Shown here one piece after another: positions 51,688 to 61,431 of a stretch of DNA of 64,000 nucleotides (the first letter of the stretch is position 1; the number at the start of each line of letters is the position of its first letter). Source of the stretch: Bacteroidales bacterium (GTDB lineage: Bacteria; Bacteroidota; Bacteroidia; Bacteroidales; UBA932); NCBI GenBank assembly GCA_017429765.1, contig JAFROJ010000050.1:1-64000 (forward strand), written 5' to 3'. Position numbers and translations under genes: made by a program. The notes under the pieces are model-generated. The model ran no database searches. It worked only from the letters and a program-made list of their open reading frames with translations, and was not told where the DNA came from.

Positions 51688-52602
51688 GTGGAGATAAAGG
51701 CCCTGATAGCTGACTCCAGCCTTCTCGGGAAGGCTTTGTCGGGGAATATTGACGATTACCCCGACGGGATAATCATCCCCATCGACAAGCCCTACAGGTG
51801 GACTTCGGCCGATGTCATCCGCAAGCTAAAATGGGCCGCTTGCCGTCATTTCGGCAAGAAGAATCTCAAAGTCGGTCACGCCGGCACCTTGGATCCTCTG
51901 GCCACCGGCGTGCTGCTGGTCTGTGTCGGCAAGGCCACCAGACTCGCCGAGACGCTCCAGAAAGAGGGCAAGGAATATGTCGCCGGAATAGCTTTCGGCG
52001 CGACCACACCATCTTACGACCTGGAAAAAGCCGTGGATAAGCTTTACCCTACCGACAATGTCTCGGAAAAGTCTGTCCTTGAGGCGCTTCCGGGCTTCCT
52101 TGGGGAGAGTGAGCAGGTGGCCCCGCTGTTCTCGGCGAAGTCCGTCGACGGGGTCAGGGCCTATGAGCTGGCCAGGCGGCAGTACAAGGAGAAGGGCAAG
52201 GCTAAGACCGATGTCCTCGAGGACTTCGACCACAGCGCGGCGGAGGCGCTTAACATCCAGAGGATCAACATCCGCGAGCTCGAGTTGCTGGACTTTCGAC
52301 CGGGGGATGCCGGGGCACCGCCGGACCCTGTCCGCGTCCATTCTCGCTTCGCCGCGGCTGAGTACGGCCCTGGCAGCCGGATCAATGTCACTGACACCTC
52401 CGGTCTGAACCTGCCAATCGCCACCATCAGGATAGCCTGCGGCAAAGGCACCTACATCCGGGCCTTCGCCAGGGATCTCGGCGAGGCTCTCGGCTCAGGA
52501 GCCCACCTCAACTCTCTCCGCAGGACAAAATCAGGCGGCTTCGCCGCCGAAACCGCCCTCTCTGTCTCCCAAGCCCTGGAGCTATTGACTGATAAGCAAT
52601 AA
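51688..52602 (+). CDS. truB: tRNA pseudouridine(55) synthase
   Basis: The 304-residue enzyme converts U55 of tRNA to pseudouridine. The catalytic Asp is in VGHAGTLDPLATGVL near residue 68, preceded by the IIPIDKPYRWTS segment. There is an insertion of about 50 residues in the second half, around FDHSAAEALNIQ and the following Pro-rich loop, relative to E. coli. The GTG start abuts the rpiB stop. The 3' end overlaps a convergent lipoprotein gene by 21 bases. Confidence 0.95.
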   Translation: MEIKALIADSSLLGKALSGNIDDYPDGIIIPIDKPYRWTSADVIRKLKWAACRHFGKKNLKVGHAGTLDPLATGVLLVCVGKATRLAETLQKEGKEYVAGIAFGATTPSYDLEKAVDKLYPTDNVSEKSVLEALPGFLGESEQVAPLFSAKSVDGVRAYELARRQYKEKGKAKTDVLEDFDHSAAEALNIQRINIRELELLDFRPGDAGAPPDPVRVHSRFAAAEYGPGSRINVTDTSGLNLPIATIRIACGKGTYIRAFARDLGEALGSGAHLNSLRRTKSGGFAAETALSVSQALELLTDKQ

Positions 52603-53019
52603 GGAAGGTCCCCGATCAAGGTGATTCACCCTGTCCCTGGAAACCGACATGACACCTTTCACCTTCTCGAAATGCGTCACGGCATCCTGGATCTTGGACG
52701 GGTCCGGGACACGGATCGCGATCGCGTTCACTATCCTGTAGTCATAGATTATCTCGGCCCCGTACTTGCGGATGGCTTTCTTTAACGGCTCCTTCCCGAT
52801 CTGGATGTCGTAGCTGATCACAAGCACATCGCTGGAGAACTCGAGACCGCTTTCCCGGGGCCTTTCGGGAGGGATACTGCCCGGGGAAGGGATATCTGGG
52901 GCGTCGAAGGAGTCGACTCTGGCGAGTTGCTTCTCGGTCCTGCTCATCGTGCTGCACCCTGCCAGGACGGCAAGGAAGGCCGACAGGCTCAACAAGGTCT
53001 TTATGAGAGGTCTGGTCAT
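52582..53019 (-). CDS. Small lipoprotein resembling a subtilisin propeptide (I9-like)
   Basis: The 145-residue product has a lipobox ending LAVLAGC (Cys 22), a Pro-rich linker (about 35-60) and a C-terminal region of about 80 residues. That region, with ISYDIQIGKEPLKKAIRKYG, VNAIAIRVPDPSK and VKGVMSVSRD, resembles the propeptide or inhibitor-I9 fold of subtilases. No protease follows in the same gene, so it may be a free inhibitor or chaperone. The fold is suggested by pattern only. Confidence 0.6.
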   Translation of the reverse strand: MTRPLIKTLLSLSAFLAVLAGCSTMSRTEKQLARVDSFDAPDIPSPGSIPPERPRESGLEFSSDVLVISYDIQIGKEPLKKAIRKYGAEIIYDYRIVNAIAIRVPDPSKIQDAVTHFEKVKGVMSVSRDRVNHLDRGPSLLLISQ

Positions 53020-53039
53020 TCTAAATCATTCAGTCCGGG

Positions 53040-54062
53040 CTATTTTCCTGCAAGTTTGAAGCCAGAGGAAGCCCATTCCCTCATGGTTCCGGCGTCATCG
53101 TAGATAAGATATCCTTCCACACCTTCCGTGGAGCCGATGAACTCCCTGGCCTTGTCCAGACCTATCACCATGCAGTAGGTCGCATAGGCGTCGGCTGTCA
53201 CGGCCTTGGGGGCCACTATCGTGGCGCTCAGCAGGTTATGGCTGACCGGATAACCGGTTCTCGGATCGATTGTGTGGGAATATTTCCGGCCGTCCTTCTC
53301 GTAGTATTTCCTGTAGTTGCCGGAGGTGACCACCCCTTTCCCGCTCCCGTCACCCTGCCAGATGCCGTCAAGGTCGGCGCCGGGTGTCATATTCCCGTCA
53401 AAAGGCCGGTCGATGCCGATAGACCACGGCACACCCCTCTGGTTCACCCCCTCGCAATAGATCTCCCCTATGTCCACCAGCATGTCCCTGACCCCGATGG
53501 AGTGGAGATACTCCGCTATCTTGTCCGAGGTGTAGCCCTGGGCGATCGCGTTGAAGTTGAGTCTCGGCTGTGTCCCGGGAATGGTCGAGACCATGTCGGG
53601 ACCTATCTTGTCCATCCCGCAAACCGCCATGACGCTGTCGATGGTCTCCCGGGAGGGAGAGGAGCCGGAAGTGAAGCCGAAGCCCCAGATGTCGAACAGG
53701 GGGCCGGAGGCCACGTCAAGAGCCCCTCCCGTCTGCTTGAAATAGTCCCTGGAGAGGGAGAAAACCTCCTTGAACATCCCGTTCGGCTCGACCGGGCCCC
53801 CGGCGTTGTAACGGCTCAGCTGAGAGCCTTTGTTGTAGCCGGAAAGGGTCGTGTCGATCAATGTCAGGATAGAATCCACGGCGGCCTGGATCTCATCCAT
53901 CCCCGTCCTGACTCCCCTGACGTTGAACTTGACTGAATATGTGCCTCCCTGGGCGTAGCCAGTCAACTGGCGGTAAGAGCTTTCCGGGGAACAAGACGGG
54001 AAAGCGAGCGGGGCGGCGAGGGCCGCCACGGTGACGAGTATTGAGTCAAAAAGTCGGGACAT
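53040..54062 (-). CDS. apbE: FAD:protein FMN transferase (ApbE family), lipoprotein
   Basis: The 340-residue product is a lipoprotein (Cys 24 in FPSC) with an ApbE domain. Family motifs include GGTYSVKF near residue 40, LSRYN, DVASGPLFDIWGFG and, near the C-terminus, KYSHTIDPRTGYPV with the metal-binding Asp. ApbE attaches FMN to Thr residues of RnfG and NqrC subunits. No rnf or nqr genes are in the window. The downstream small lipoprotein gene starts 20 bases later. Confidence 0.93.
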   Translation of the reverse strand: MSRLFDSILVTVAALAAPLAFPSCSPESSYRQLTGYAQGGTYSVKFNVRGVRTGMDEIQAAVDSILTLIDTTLSGYNKGSQLSRYNAGGPVEPNGMFKEVFSLSRDYFKQTGGALDVASGPLFDIWGFGFTSGSSPSRETIDSVMAVCGMDKIGPDMVSTIPGTQPRLNFNAIAQGYTSDKIAEYLHSIGVRDMLVDIGEIYCEGVNQRGVPWSIGIDRPFDGNMTPGADLDGIWQGDGSGKGVVTSGNYRKYYEKDGRKYSHTIDPRTGYPVSHNLLSATIVAPKAVTADAYATYCMVIGLDKAREFIGSTEGVEGYLIYDDAGTMREWASSGFKLAGK

Positions 54063-54170
54063 CGTTGCAATTATAACAAATTACGGCATAATAATCGACA
54101 TCATTGGACTGGTTTTTGCTGAAAGCATACCGTTTTTGCGTTTTTTATGCGATATTCGCGTGATTAAGTC

Positions 54171-55175
54171 ATGAAGATGAAGATTACTAACTTTATCCTG
54201 ATATTCTCCGCCGCCGCGATGATAGCTCTCCCCTCCTGCAAAAAGAAGGACGATGAGACGGAGACGGATCCCTATCTCGACGGGTCTATCTCTTTTGAGT
54301 TGCCTCTCTTCCTAACAAAGGGCGAGGTCATCACCCTGACCCCGAAAGGCGCCAGCAACCCTACCGGCGATGTAGGCTACTATTGGTACAGCTCATGGAA
54401 CGAGGGGAGGGACACAGTGAAGTTGGAGTCACAAGCCGGAGACGGCTCATGGACTGTCACAGTTCCTTCAGAAACAGGCACTTACACCATCACCGGAGCC
54501 GCTTTCGCCCAGGGTTACACCAGCATCTCCTCATACGCTGATTTCACTGTGGTGGATCCCGATCTGGAAGGCTCTGTCAAAAGCGCCGGGTACCAGAAAG
54601 ACTCGACAACCTTCCTTGACCAGAGGGATGGCGGATTGTACTATCTGACCACTGTCGGTGGGAAAGTCTGGATGCAGAACAACCTTTATTATTCCGGATC
54701 AGGCGTCTCTTATGAGAAGAGCGTGGCCATGGACAAGATCGCCGGAAGGTTGTACAACTGGAACGAGGCTGTCGAGGCCTGTCCCGAAGGATGGCATCTC
54801 CCCTCAGACTCCGAGTTCGCCGCGTTGGCCTCAGCCTCGGCCGGCCAGGAGTATTCGACGGGAGAGATATTCACAGGCGCCGCCGGAGGTCTCATGGTGG
54901 ACGCGACTTTCAACAAGAACAAGATGTGGACATTCTGGCCTGAGGTGAAAATCACCAACTCGACAAAGTTGTCCGCCCTGCCGTTCGGCTACGCCATCGA
55001 CCAGGAAGGCACCGTCAGGTTCACCGGAACCCTCCAGTACGCCGTGTTCTGGACATCAGACAACGACGAGGACACCGGCGTCTACAGGTACATCTACGTG
55101 GACAAGAACAACGTCTATCCCGCAGACGGGGACAAGGAGTCTTTCCTGGCGTTCGTCAGGTGTGTTAAAGATTAA
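54171..55175 (+). CDS. FISUMP domain lipoprotein
   Basis: The 334-residue product has a lipobox ending ALPSCKKKDD (Cys 23), an Ig-like middle region (about 35-130) and a C-terminal FISUMP domain (TIGR02145-like; GKVWMQNNLYYSG, GRLYNWNEAVEACPEGWHLPS). FISUMP stands for Fibrobacter succinogenes major paralogous domain; it is common in surface lipoproteins of Bacteroidetes and Fibrobacteres. Its ligand is unknown. It converges with a LolA-like gene, with five bases between. Confidence 0.88.
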   Translation: MKMKITNFILIFSAAAMIALPSCKKKDDETETDPYLDGSISFELPLFLTKGEVITLTPKGASNPTGDVGYYWYSSWNEGRDTVKLESQAGDGSWTVTVPSETGTYTITGAAFAQGYTSISSYADFTVVDPDLEGSVKSAGYQKDSTTFLDQRDGGLYYLTTVGGKVWMQNNLYYSGSGVSYEKSVAMDKIAGRLYNWNEAVEACPEGWHLPSDSEFAALASASAGQEYSTGEIFTGAAGGLMVDATFNKNKMWTFWPEVKITNSTKLSALPFGYAIDQEGTVRFTGTLQYAVFWTSDNDEDTGVYRYIYVDKNNVYPADGDKESFLAFVRCVKD

Positions 55176-55180
55176 GGAGT

Positions 55181-55828
55181 CTACCTGAGGTCAGTGACCA
55201 CATAAGAATCATCGAGAGTCTTTTCGTCAAAATGGAAAGACTCTTTTGTCTCCAGCCTCTCGGAGAAGGTCAAGTCCTTGACAGTGAACTCAGAGACTGA
55301 GCCGTCATTGAGTTTGACCTCCGCTCCGACAAGGACTGAGGTGCCACTCTTGAAAAAGAGCCTCAACTCGGCGATGTCCATCGAGTATCTCCCTTTGTGA
55401 AGCGGCGACAGGACCGAGACATCGACCGCCTTGCCCTGGAAGGTGGCGGAGCCGAAAGAGAGCTCCTCGAAAGCGGCGTCGACTGACGTGATCATCAGGG
55501 CGGGATTGGTGGCGTAGCTCTCGGCGGAATCATCCACATTCTCGACCAGGGCCTCCTCGGACATCCTGTCCACGGTCCAGCGTACAGAGCCGTCGCACCA
55601 CACCTCAAGGCCGTTCCCTTCCAGGACGAAAGCGTCCTCCTGGACCTTCACAACCCCCTCTCCGGTCATCTTCGCCTTGGACTTCGGGGAGCGCATGGAG
55701 AAGGAATATTCAAACGACACGAGCGAGGAGGAGACTTTACCGATGAAAGCCTCGAGGGTTTTGCTCTTGGCGCCGGAAGGCATGCAGAAGGCGAGCAGGG
55801 CCGCCGCTATGATGATTGTCTTTCTCAT
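55181..55828 (-). CDS. LolA-like outer-membrane lipoprotein carrier
   Basis: The 215-residue product has a signal peptide (cleavage near PSGAKSK) and a LolA-type half-barrel region with the pattern GEGVVKVQEDAFVLEG, followed by a conserved DGSVRW segment. LolA carries lipoproteins across the periplasm. It follows ftsK on the same strand after 39 bases, an order also seen for lolA in other bacteria. I chose ATG at 55828 because it begins the signal peptide. Confidence 0.82.
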   Translation of the reverse strand: MRKTIIIAAALLAFCMPSGAKSKTLEAFIGKVSSSLVSFEYSFSMRSPKSKAKMTGEGVVKVQEDAFVLEGNGLEVWCDGSVRWTVDRMSEEALVENVDDSAESYATNPALMITSVDAAFEELSFGSATFQGKAVDVSVLSPLHKGRYSMDIAELRLFFKSGTSVLVGAEVKLNDGSVSEFTVKDLTFSERLETKESFHFDEKTLDDSYVVTDLR

Positions 55829-55867
55829 GATAAATGAAGGGATTGCACAAGTTGTGCCAGACAAGTC

Positions 55868-58240
55868 CTACTGGTTCCTGAAGGCCACCAGCACTTTTTC
55901 CAACTCATCCAGGCTCCCGATCAGGACCTGGCGGGGCTTGGAGCCGTCCTGAGGTCCCACGACACCGGCCGCCTCGAGCTGGTCCATGACACGGCCGGCC
56001 TTGGCGTAACCCATCCCGAGACGTCTCTGGAGGTCCGAGGTGGAGCCTCTCTGGTTGAGCACTATCATCTTGGCGGCCTCCTCGAAACGCTCGTCAAGAT
56101 TCTTCATGTCCACCAGTCCGCCGGCACCGTCCTCGGTTGTCTCCTCGACATCGGGGAGATAATAAGGGGTGTTGTAGCTCTTCTTGTAGCCCTGCTGGGC
56201 CCCTATGAACTCGGTCAGCCTGCTGATCTCGTCGCTGTCGATGAGGGCGCACTGCACCCTCTCCATCTCGACACCGGCATAGTAGAGCATGTCTCCCCTT
56301 CCGATCAGCTTCTCGGCTCCCGGAGAGTCGAGAATGGTTGAGGAATCGATCCTGGAAATGACCCTGAAAGCTATCCTGGTCGGGAAGTTAGCCTTGATCA
56401 GGCCGGTGATGACATCCACGGAAGGCCTCTGGGTGGCCAGGATAACGTGCATTCCGGCGGCGCGGCCCTTCTGGGCGAGACGGATGACGGAAGTGGATAT
56501 GCTCCTTGCCATCGCCTTGGCATCCCCACCGCCTCCGACAGACATGGTGAGGTCCGCGTATTCATCGATTATAATCACTATGTAAGGCAGGAAGCGGTGC
56601 CCGTCGGTGGGAAGGAGGTGACGGTCCTTGTACTTCTCGTTGTACTGCTTTATGTTGGGGACCAGCGCCTTGCTGAGGAGCTCGTAACGCTGCTCCATCT
56701 CGGCGACAAGGGACTTGAGAACCTTCTCGGCCTTGTCGGACTTCTTGACTATGGCGTTCTCGAGCTCCTCCTTCTCGTCATTGAACGGGAGGACGGCGAG
56801 ATAGTGGTGCAGCAGTCGGCCGTAATGCGAGAACTCGACCATCTTCGGGTCGATGAACACGAATTTCAGCTCAGAGGGATGCTTCGAGTAAAGCAATGAC
56901 GCCACCATGGCGTTGAGTCCGACCGATTTGCCCTGCTTTGTGGCTCCCGCGACCAAAAGGTGCGGGGCGTCGGCGAGGTCGAACACCTTGACTTTCTGAT
57001 GGATAGTGTATCCTATCGCTATCGGCAGCTCTGCCTTGCTCTCCCTGAATGTGTCGTCATTCAGGACGGCCCGCATAGGCACGATGGAAGGCCTGTCGTT
57101 GGCCACCTCGATTCCCACGGAATCGGTCAGGGTGACGACACGCACTCCCCTCGCGTGGAGGTACATGCCGATGTCTTCCTGGAGTTTCTTGATCTCGGCG
57201 ATCTTGACCCCGGGGGCCGGGTAGACTTTGTAAAGCGTCACGGTCGGGCCGACAATGGCCTTGACATCGTTGACCTGGATGCGGTAGTTCTCAAGGGTCG
57301 CCCGGATCTTGTTGTTATTCCTCGCGAGCTCCTCCTCGGAGACCTCGTGACGGCCCGTGGAATATTCCTCAAGCAACTCGAGGGAGGGGAACTGGTACCT
57401 GGGAAGCTCGTCCCGCACGTTGATCCTGGGAAGTTCCTCCGCCACCTTGGTCGAGAGCTCCTCACCCTTGATAACCTCAAGCCCGCCCTCGGGCGTCTCG
57501 GGCTTAAGCTCCTGTGTCTCAGGCTTCTTCTCAGGCTTAGGCTCCGGCGGCAGGGGTTTCTCGACAACTTTCACCGGCTTCTCCTCAGGGAGAACCACCG
57601 GCTTCCCGACGACGATCTCAGGCTTCCTATTCGGGACGACGGGCTTCTCCCCGACTGTGTCTTTTCCTAAACCGTCCAGCCAGAGACCGAACCTGTCGGA
57701 GGCGAAGAAAAGCCACAGGCCCAGAAGAATCAGAAGCAGGAGCGCTGTTATGAAAGACCCGAAAAGGTTCCTGGACCAGCTCACGACGGTCTCGCCGCAC
57801 TCTCCCCCGAGTCCTCCCCCGAACACGTTCCCCCAGCCGGCAAGGTCGGAGATGAAAGAAAGGATGAAAGACGACACAAGGGCTCCCGAGACTGTCAGAA
57901 GGATAGTCCTGGTCATCGAGAAATGCCACCTGTGAAGCAGAAGGCGGACGGAGACGGCGAAAAGGATCAGGATGAGCGACAGGCTTCCCAGCCCGAACCA
58001 TTCCCTGACAAGGAGGTTCGCCCACCTGTAGCCGAGTTTCCCGGCCAGGTTCCCGATCTCGACCGACTGGTCCGAGACCGGGGCCGCCAGGGCGCTCTGG
58101 TCGGCCTTCCATGTGAAGAAATATGAGAATGTGGCCAGGAGGGTGAACAGGGTGAGAGCGGCGACCAACAGGCCGGTCAACTTGACCAGCCTGGATTTGT
58201 CGTCCTCATCCATATTCCTCCACAACCGGGGCATCCTCAC
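55868..58240 (-). CDS. ftsK: DNA translocase FtsK/SpoIIIE
   Basis: The 790-residue product has an N-terminal membrane region with four helices (about 20-180), a Pro/Glu/Lys-rich linker (about 200-280), a RecA-like motor domain with Walker A GATKQGKSVG near residue 430, and a C-terminal gamma winged-helix domain (about 725-785) that reads KOPS-like sites. It moves DNA at the division septum. The GTG at 58240 overlaps the DUF4290 stop by four bases; an ATG a little downstream is an alternative start. Confidence 0.95.
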   Translation of the reverse strand: MRMPRLWRNMDEDDKSRLVKLTGLLVAALTLFTLLATFSYFFTWKADQSALAAPVSDQSVEIGNLAGKLGYRWANLLVREWFGLGSLSLILILFAVSVRLLLHRWHFSMTRTILLTVSGALVSSFILSFISDLAGWGNVFGGGLGGECGETVVSWSRNLFGSFITALLLLILLGLWLFFASDRFGLWLDGLGKDTVGEKPVVPNRKPEIVVGKPVVLPEEKPVKVVEKPLPPEPKPEKKPETQELKPETPEGGLEVIKGEELSTKVAEELPRINVRDELPRYQFPSLELLEEYSTGRHEVSEEELARNNNKIRATLENYRIQVNDVKAIVGPTVTLYKVYPAPGVKIAEIKKLQEDIGMYLHARGVRVVTLTDSVGIEVANDRPSIVPMRAVLNDDTFRESKAELPIAIGYTIHQKVKVFDLADAPHLLVAGATKQGKSVGLNAMVASLLYSKHPSELKFVFIDPKMVEFSHYGRLLHHYLAVLPFNDEKEELENAIVKKSDKAEKVLKSLVAEMEQRYELLSKALVPNIKQYNEKYKDRHLLPTDGHRFLPYIVIIIDEYADLTMSVGGGGDAKAMARSISTSVIRLAQKGRAAGMHVILATQRPSVDVITGLIKANFPTRIAFRVISRIDSSTILDSPGAEKLIGRGDMLYYAGVEMERVQCALIDSDEISRLTEFIGAQQGYKKSYNTPYYLPDVEETTEDGAGGLVDMKNLDERFEEAAKMIVLNQRGSTSDLQRRLGMGYAKAGRVMDQLEAAGVVGPQDGSKPRQVLIGSLDELEKVLVAFRNQ

Positions 58241-58899
58241 TTCCTGTTTTTACGGTTGTTCTTCTTGCCTCCCTTGCGGTTTTGGCCGTTCATCCCGAGA
58301 TTCATCCCGGGACGCGAGAAGTTCGAGTCGAGGGACAGCTTGGTGAGCTCAAGCCCCTCGGGCACCTTGATCCTATAGTCCGAAAGCTTCTCTATGTCGG
58401 CGAATATGGTCTCGTCGGCCACGCTGTCCTTATTCCAGATCAGGTACTGCTGCCTCATGTAGATGGCCAGGGAGCGGATCATGGCGGTCTTTATCTCGCC
58501 CTCAGGCTCTCCGGCGATCAGGTCGATGATGCTCTCGATGTTCCTGCCGTAGTGATTTGCCCTGACGGGGGTCTTGTCGAGGGGGATGATCATCGGACGG
58601 GCGGCTTTCGCCTCGGGGAGCGGTGCCGGATAGGGAGAGTCGATGTCAAGGTCATACCCTGAGATCATGTAGAGATGGTCCCAGAGCTTCTGCTCGTAAT
58701 TCTCCTGCTGATGCACCTGAGGGTTAAGGGTTTCCATCACCTTGACCACGGCCTTCGCCTGCTCCGTGCGTTTGGCCTTGTCGGGGATGGCCTTGAGGCG
58801 CTCGACCATGATGAGGATGTTGCGGCCATACTCTGGCATCTGGAGTTTCTCCCTCTCGGTGTTGTAGAAAAGTTTTATGGAGTTGTCGTTCGCTTCCAT
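58237..58899 (-). CDS. DUF4290 family protein
   Basis: The 220-residue product has the start typical of DUF4290 (YNTEREKLQMPEYGRNI) and an Asn/Lys/Gly-rich basic tail. The family is largely restricted to Bacteroidetes and has no known function. Its overlap with ftsK suggests a link to chromosome segregation or division, which is inference. I chose the ATG at 58899; a GTG at 58923 would add eight residues and would lie almost at the expected transcript start. Confidence 0.85.
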   Translation of the reverse strand: MEANDNSIKLFYNTEREKLQMPEYGRNILIMVERLKAIPDKAKRTEQAKAVVKVMETLNPQVHQQENYEQKLWDHLYMISGYDLDIDSPYPAPLPEAKAARPMIIPLDKTPVRANHYGRNIESIIDLIAGEPEGEIKTAMIRSLAIYMRQQYLIWNKDSVADETIFADIEKLSDYRIKVPEGLELTKLSLDSNFSRPGMNLGMNGQNRKGGKKNNRKNRK

Positions 58900-58924
58900 T
58901 GATACATTATTAGAGTCAATCACG

Positions 58925-58932
58925 CGAATATA
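58925..58932 (-). promoter_or_regulatory. -7 box TATATTCG for DUF4290-ftsK
   Basis: The variant box lies 25 bases before the ATG at 58899 on the minus strand, immediately after the stop codon of the NanM-symporter gene. It would separate this unit from the sialic acid genes. Confidence 0.45.
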
Positions 58933-61428
58933 CTAATTTTTCTTAGGAAAGATCAGGCTGACAAGGAGGCCTGAGACGAAACAGGTCACGAAACCGACAG
59001 AGGAATAAAGGAGCAGATGGACCGCCTGGGCCCGTGTCACGAGCAACTGGACGGCTATGCCTGTCAGCAGTCCGGCCACAGCCCCGGTGGAGTTGGCCTT
59101 CGGGCACAGGAAGCCCAACAGGAACAAGCCTCCGAGGCCGCCCAGAAGGATTCCCAGGATCTTGGAGAACTCGTCCCAGAGCGACTTGACATCCCAGGTC
59201 GCCATCATCAGGGCGAAGGCGATCCCCACGACACCGATGATCAGAGTGGCCGCCTTGGCGGTCCGCAAAGTGGCCGGCGAGGGCTGGATTTTCGAATGAA
59301 TATCTGTCACATAGGCGGTGGCGGCGGAGTTCATGGAGGCGCTGATGGTGGACATCGCCGCGGCGAAGATCCCCGCGATCACCAAGCCCAGGGCCCCTGT
59401 GGGGATATGCAGGGACACATACCAGGGAAGAATAGCGTCAGGGTCGTTGACCCCGAGGCTCAACTCGGCGGGATGGTTCTTGAAGAACACGTAGATGGCC
59501 GTCCCGACAAAGAAGAACAAGAGGGTGGCCGGAACGCTCAGGATCGCGTTGGTGTAAACGCTCTTCCGGGCCTGGCCCTCGGTCGAGGTGGTCAGGTAGC
59601 GCTGGACCACGGTCTGGTCGGTGCCATAGGTGGTGATATTCGTGAATACAGTGGCGATCAGGACCGTCCAGACCGTGGTCTGGCGAAGGTCGAACCGGAG
59701 TGACCCGAGTGAGAACTTGCCGTCGGCGGCGGCTGTAGAGACCAGGGCAGGGAAAGAGCCCGGAGTGGCGTGGGCGATGCTGAACACCACGGCCAGGGCG
59801 GCTCCCAGGAGCACGACCACCTGGAGGGCATCGGTCCAGGCCACGGCCTCGATGCCTCCCATGTAGGTGTAGACCAGGGCCAGGACTCCCATCAGCGAGA
59901 TGCAGACGAATATGTCCATCCCGGTCACAATGTTCAGGGCGATCGATGGCAGAAGCAGCACCACACCCATGCGCCCGACCTGATAGAGGATGAAGGACAG
60001 GCTGCACAGGACCCTGACGAAGGGGCTGAAGCGGCGCTCAAGATACTCGTAAGCCGTTGTGACCCCGAGACTTCTGAATTTGGGAATAAAGAGGAGGGTG
60101 ATTATCGGCACCACCAGGACTATCCCGAAATTGAACAGCAGGTAACTCCAGTCGGTGGCGTAGGTCTTGGCCGGGATCGACATGAAAGTGATCGCCGAGA
60201 GTGTGGTCCCGAATATGCTCAGGCCGACTATCGGCCAAGGGATGCGGCCGCCTCCCTTGAAATAGTCGTCCGTGTTTTTCTGGCGTTTGGAGAAATAGTA
60301 CCCCATCCAGGCCAGCAGGCCGAAATAAAAGATGATGACGAGGATGTCAGCCCAACCCATGCGCCTGTCCTTCCCCTGGATCTCCCCACGGAGGATGACC
60401 GGGGTACGGACCCCGGGGGCCACCTCCCCGCTGCAGATGATGAAGGAGTCCCCGTCCCTGACCGTGTTGGTGGTCACCGGAAGGACGTGGCCCTCGACCG
60501 GGACTGTCATCATCGTGGAAGTGACTGTGTGATATATTCTTAAGACATTGTCGGGAATTGAGGGGTCCTCGCTCCGGCCCCCGGCGAAAAGGATGTGGTT
60601 GGTGCCGAAGGGGACGGCGCTTCCGGCCATCACCGGGAATTCACCTTTGACAGGTTTCCATTCCCTCAGCCTCGGGTTCCAGGCCCAACCGTCCCGCAGG
60701 ACCTCCCAGGGAGAGTCCCCTTCGTAGTTCCTGCCGCTGAAAAGGTAGAAGCAGTTGTCGAGCCCGTCGCTCTGGACCACGCCGACCGCGAAAGCCCTTG
60801 GGGGAGCGTCCGGCCAGGGCAAAGTCTCGCACTCCCTCGTCCTCAAGTCAAGGGAAAGGAAGGTGTCCAAGGCTTTCTGGTCCGAGGACATGGAGGATAT
60901 CCCTCCAGCCAGGTACACCCTGCTCCCGATCAGGCCGCCTGCCATGTTGGAAAGCGGGAACGGGAGCGAGCCCCAATCCTCGACCGTCGGTTTCCCCTCG
61001 GGATCCAGACGCAGGAGCCTTATCTCTGTCAGGCACTCGTCGGCCCGGCACCCCCCGATAAGGAGGAGTCCCCCGTCGTGAGGGACGGTGACCCCATAGG
61101 CGGACTCTTTGCCCAGGACTCCCGGCCAACAACGCCACAGCGAGTCCGGGCCCTGTACGTAAACATCTGAATACCAGACTTTCGGGCCGCCCTCAGAGGG
61201 CAGTCCGTCAGGGAAATTCGCTCCTCCGGCGACCACCAGCCTGTCTCCTATCATCCCGGAATATACCCCGGCGAGACCGAGGTTGGCGGCCGTGTCCGAG
61301 GGTGAGGGAGGCAAAGTCGTGGAAGTCCAGACCAACTTCTCGGACAAGGTCAGGTTGTCGGCGAGAGCGGGAGTCTGGGCTGAAAGCGAGGCGGCCAGCA
61401 AGGCGACAAGAAGCCCCTTAGCGCTCAT
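58933..61428 (-). CDS. NanM-like mutarotase fused to a sodium:solute symporter
   Basis: The 831-residue product has a signal peptide (cleavage near PALADN), a Kelch-type six-bladed propeller of the cyclically permuted mutarotase/NanM group (about 30-350), and an SSS-family symporter of about 13 helices (about 360-831). NanM converts alpha- to beta-sialic acid in the periplasm; the fused symporter would import it. The neighbouring nanA gene, four bases upstream, supports sialic acid as the substrate. The fusion couples anomer conversion to uptake in one polypeptide. Confidence 0.88.
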   Translation of the reverse strand: MSAKGLLVALLAASLSAQTPALADNLTLSEKLVWTSTTLPPSPSDTAANLGLAGVYSGMIGDRLVVAGGANFPDGLPSEGGPKVWYSDVYVQGPDSLWRCWPGVLGKESAYGVTVPHDGGLLLIGGCRADECLTEIRLLRLDPEGKPTVEDWGSLPFPLSNMAGGLIGSRVYLAGGISSMSSDQKALDTFLSLDLRTRECETLPWPDAPPRAFAVGVVQSDGLDNCFYLFSGRNYEGDSPWEVLRDGWAWNPRLREWKPVKGEFPVMAGSAVPFGTNHILFAGGRSEDPSIPDNVLRIYHTVTSTMMTVPVEGHVLPVTTNTVRDGDSFIICSGEVAPGVRTPVILRGEIQGKDRRMGWADILVIIFYFGLLAWMGYYFSKRQKNTDDYFKGGGRIPWPIVGLSIFGTTLSAITFMSIPAKTYATDWSYLLFNFGIVLVVPIITLLFIPKFRSLGVTTAYEYLERRFSPFVRVLCSLSFILYQVGRMGVVLLLPSIALNIVTGMDIFVCISLMGVLALVYTYMGGIEAVAWTDALQVVVLLGAALAVVFSIAHATPGSFPALVSTAAADGKFSLGSLRFDLRQTTVWTVLIATVFTNITTYGTDQTVVQRYLTTSTEGQARKSVYTNAILSVPATLLFFFVGTAIYVFFKNHPAELSLGVNDPDAILPWYVSLHIPTGALGLVIAGIFAAAMSTISASMNSAATAYVTDIHSKIQPSPATLRTAKAATLIIGVVGIAFALMMATWDVKSLWDEFSKILGILLGGLGGLFLLGFLCPKANSTGAVAGLLTGIAVQLLVTRAQAVHLLLYSSVGFVTCFVSGLLVSLIFPKKN

Positions 61429-61431
61429 GGA

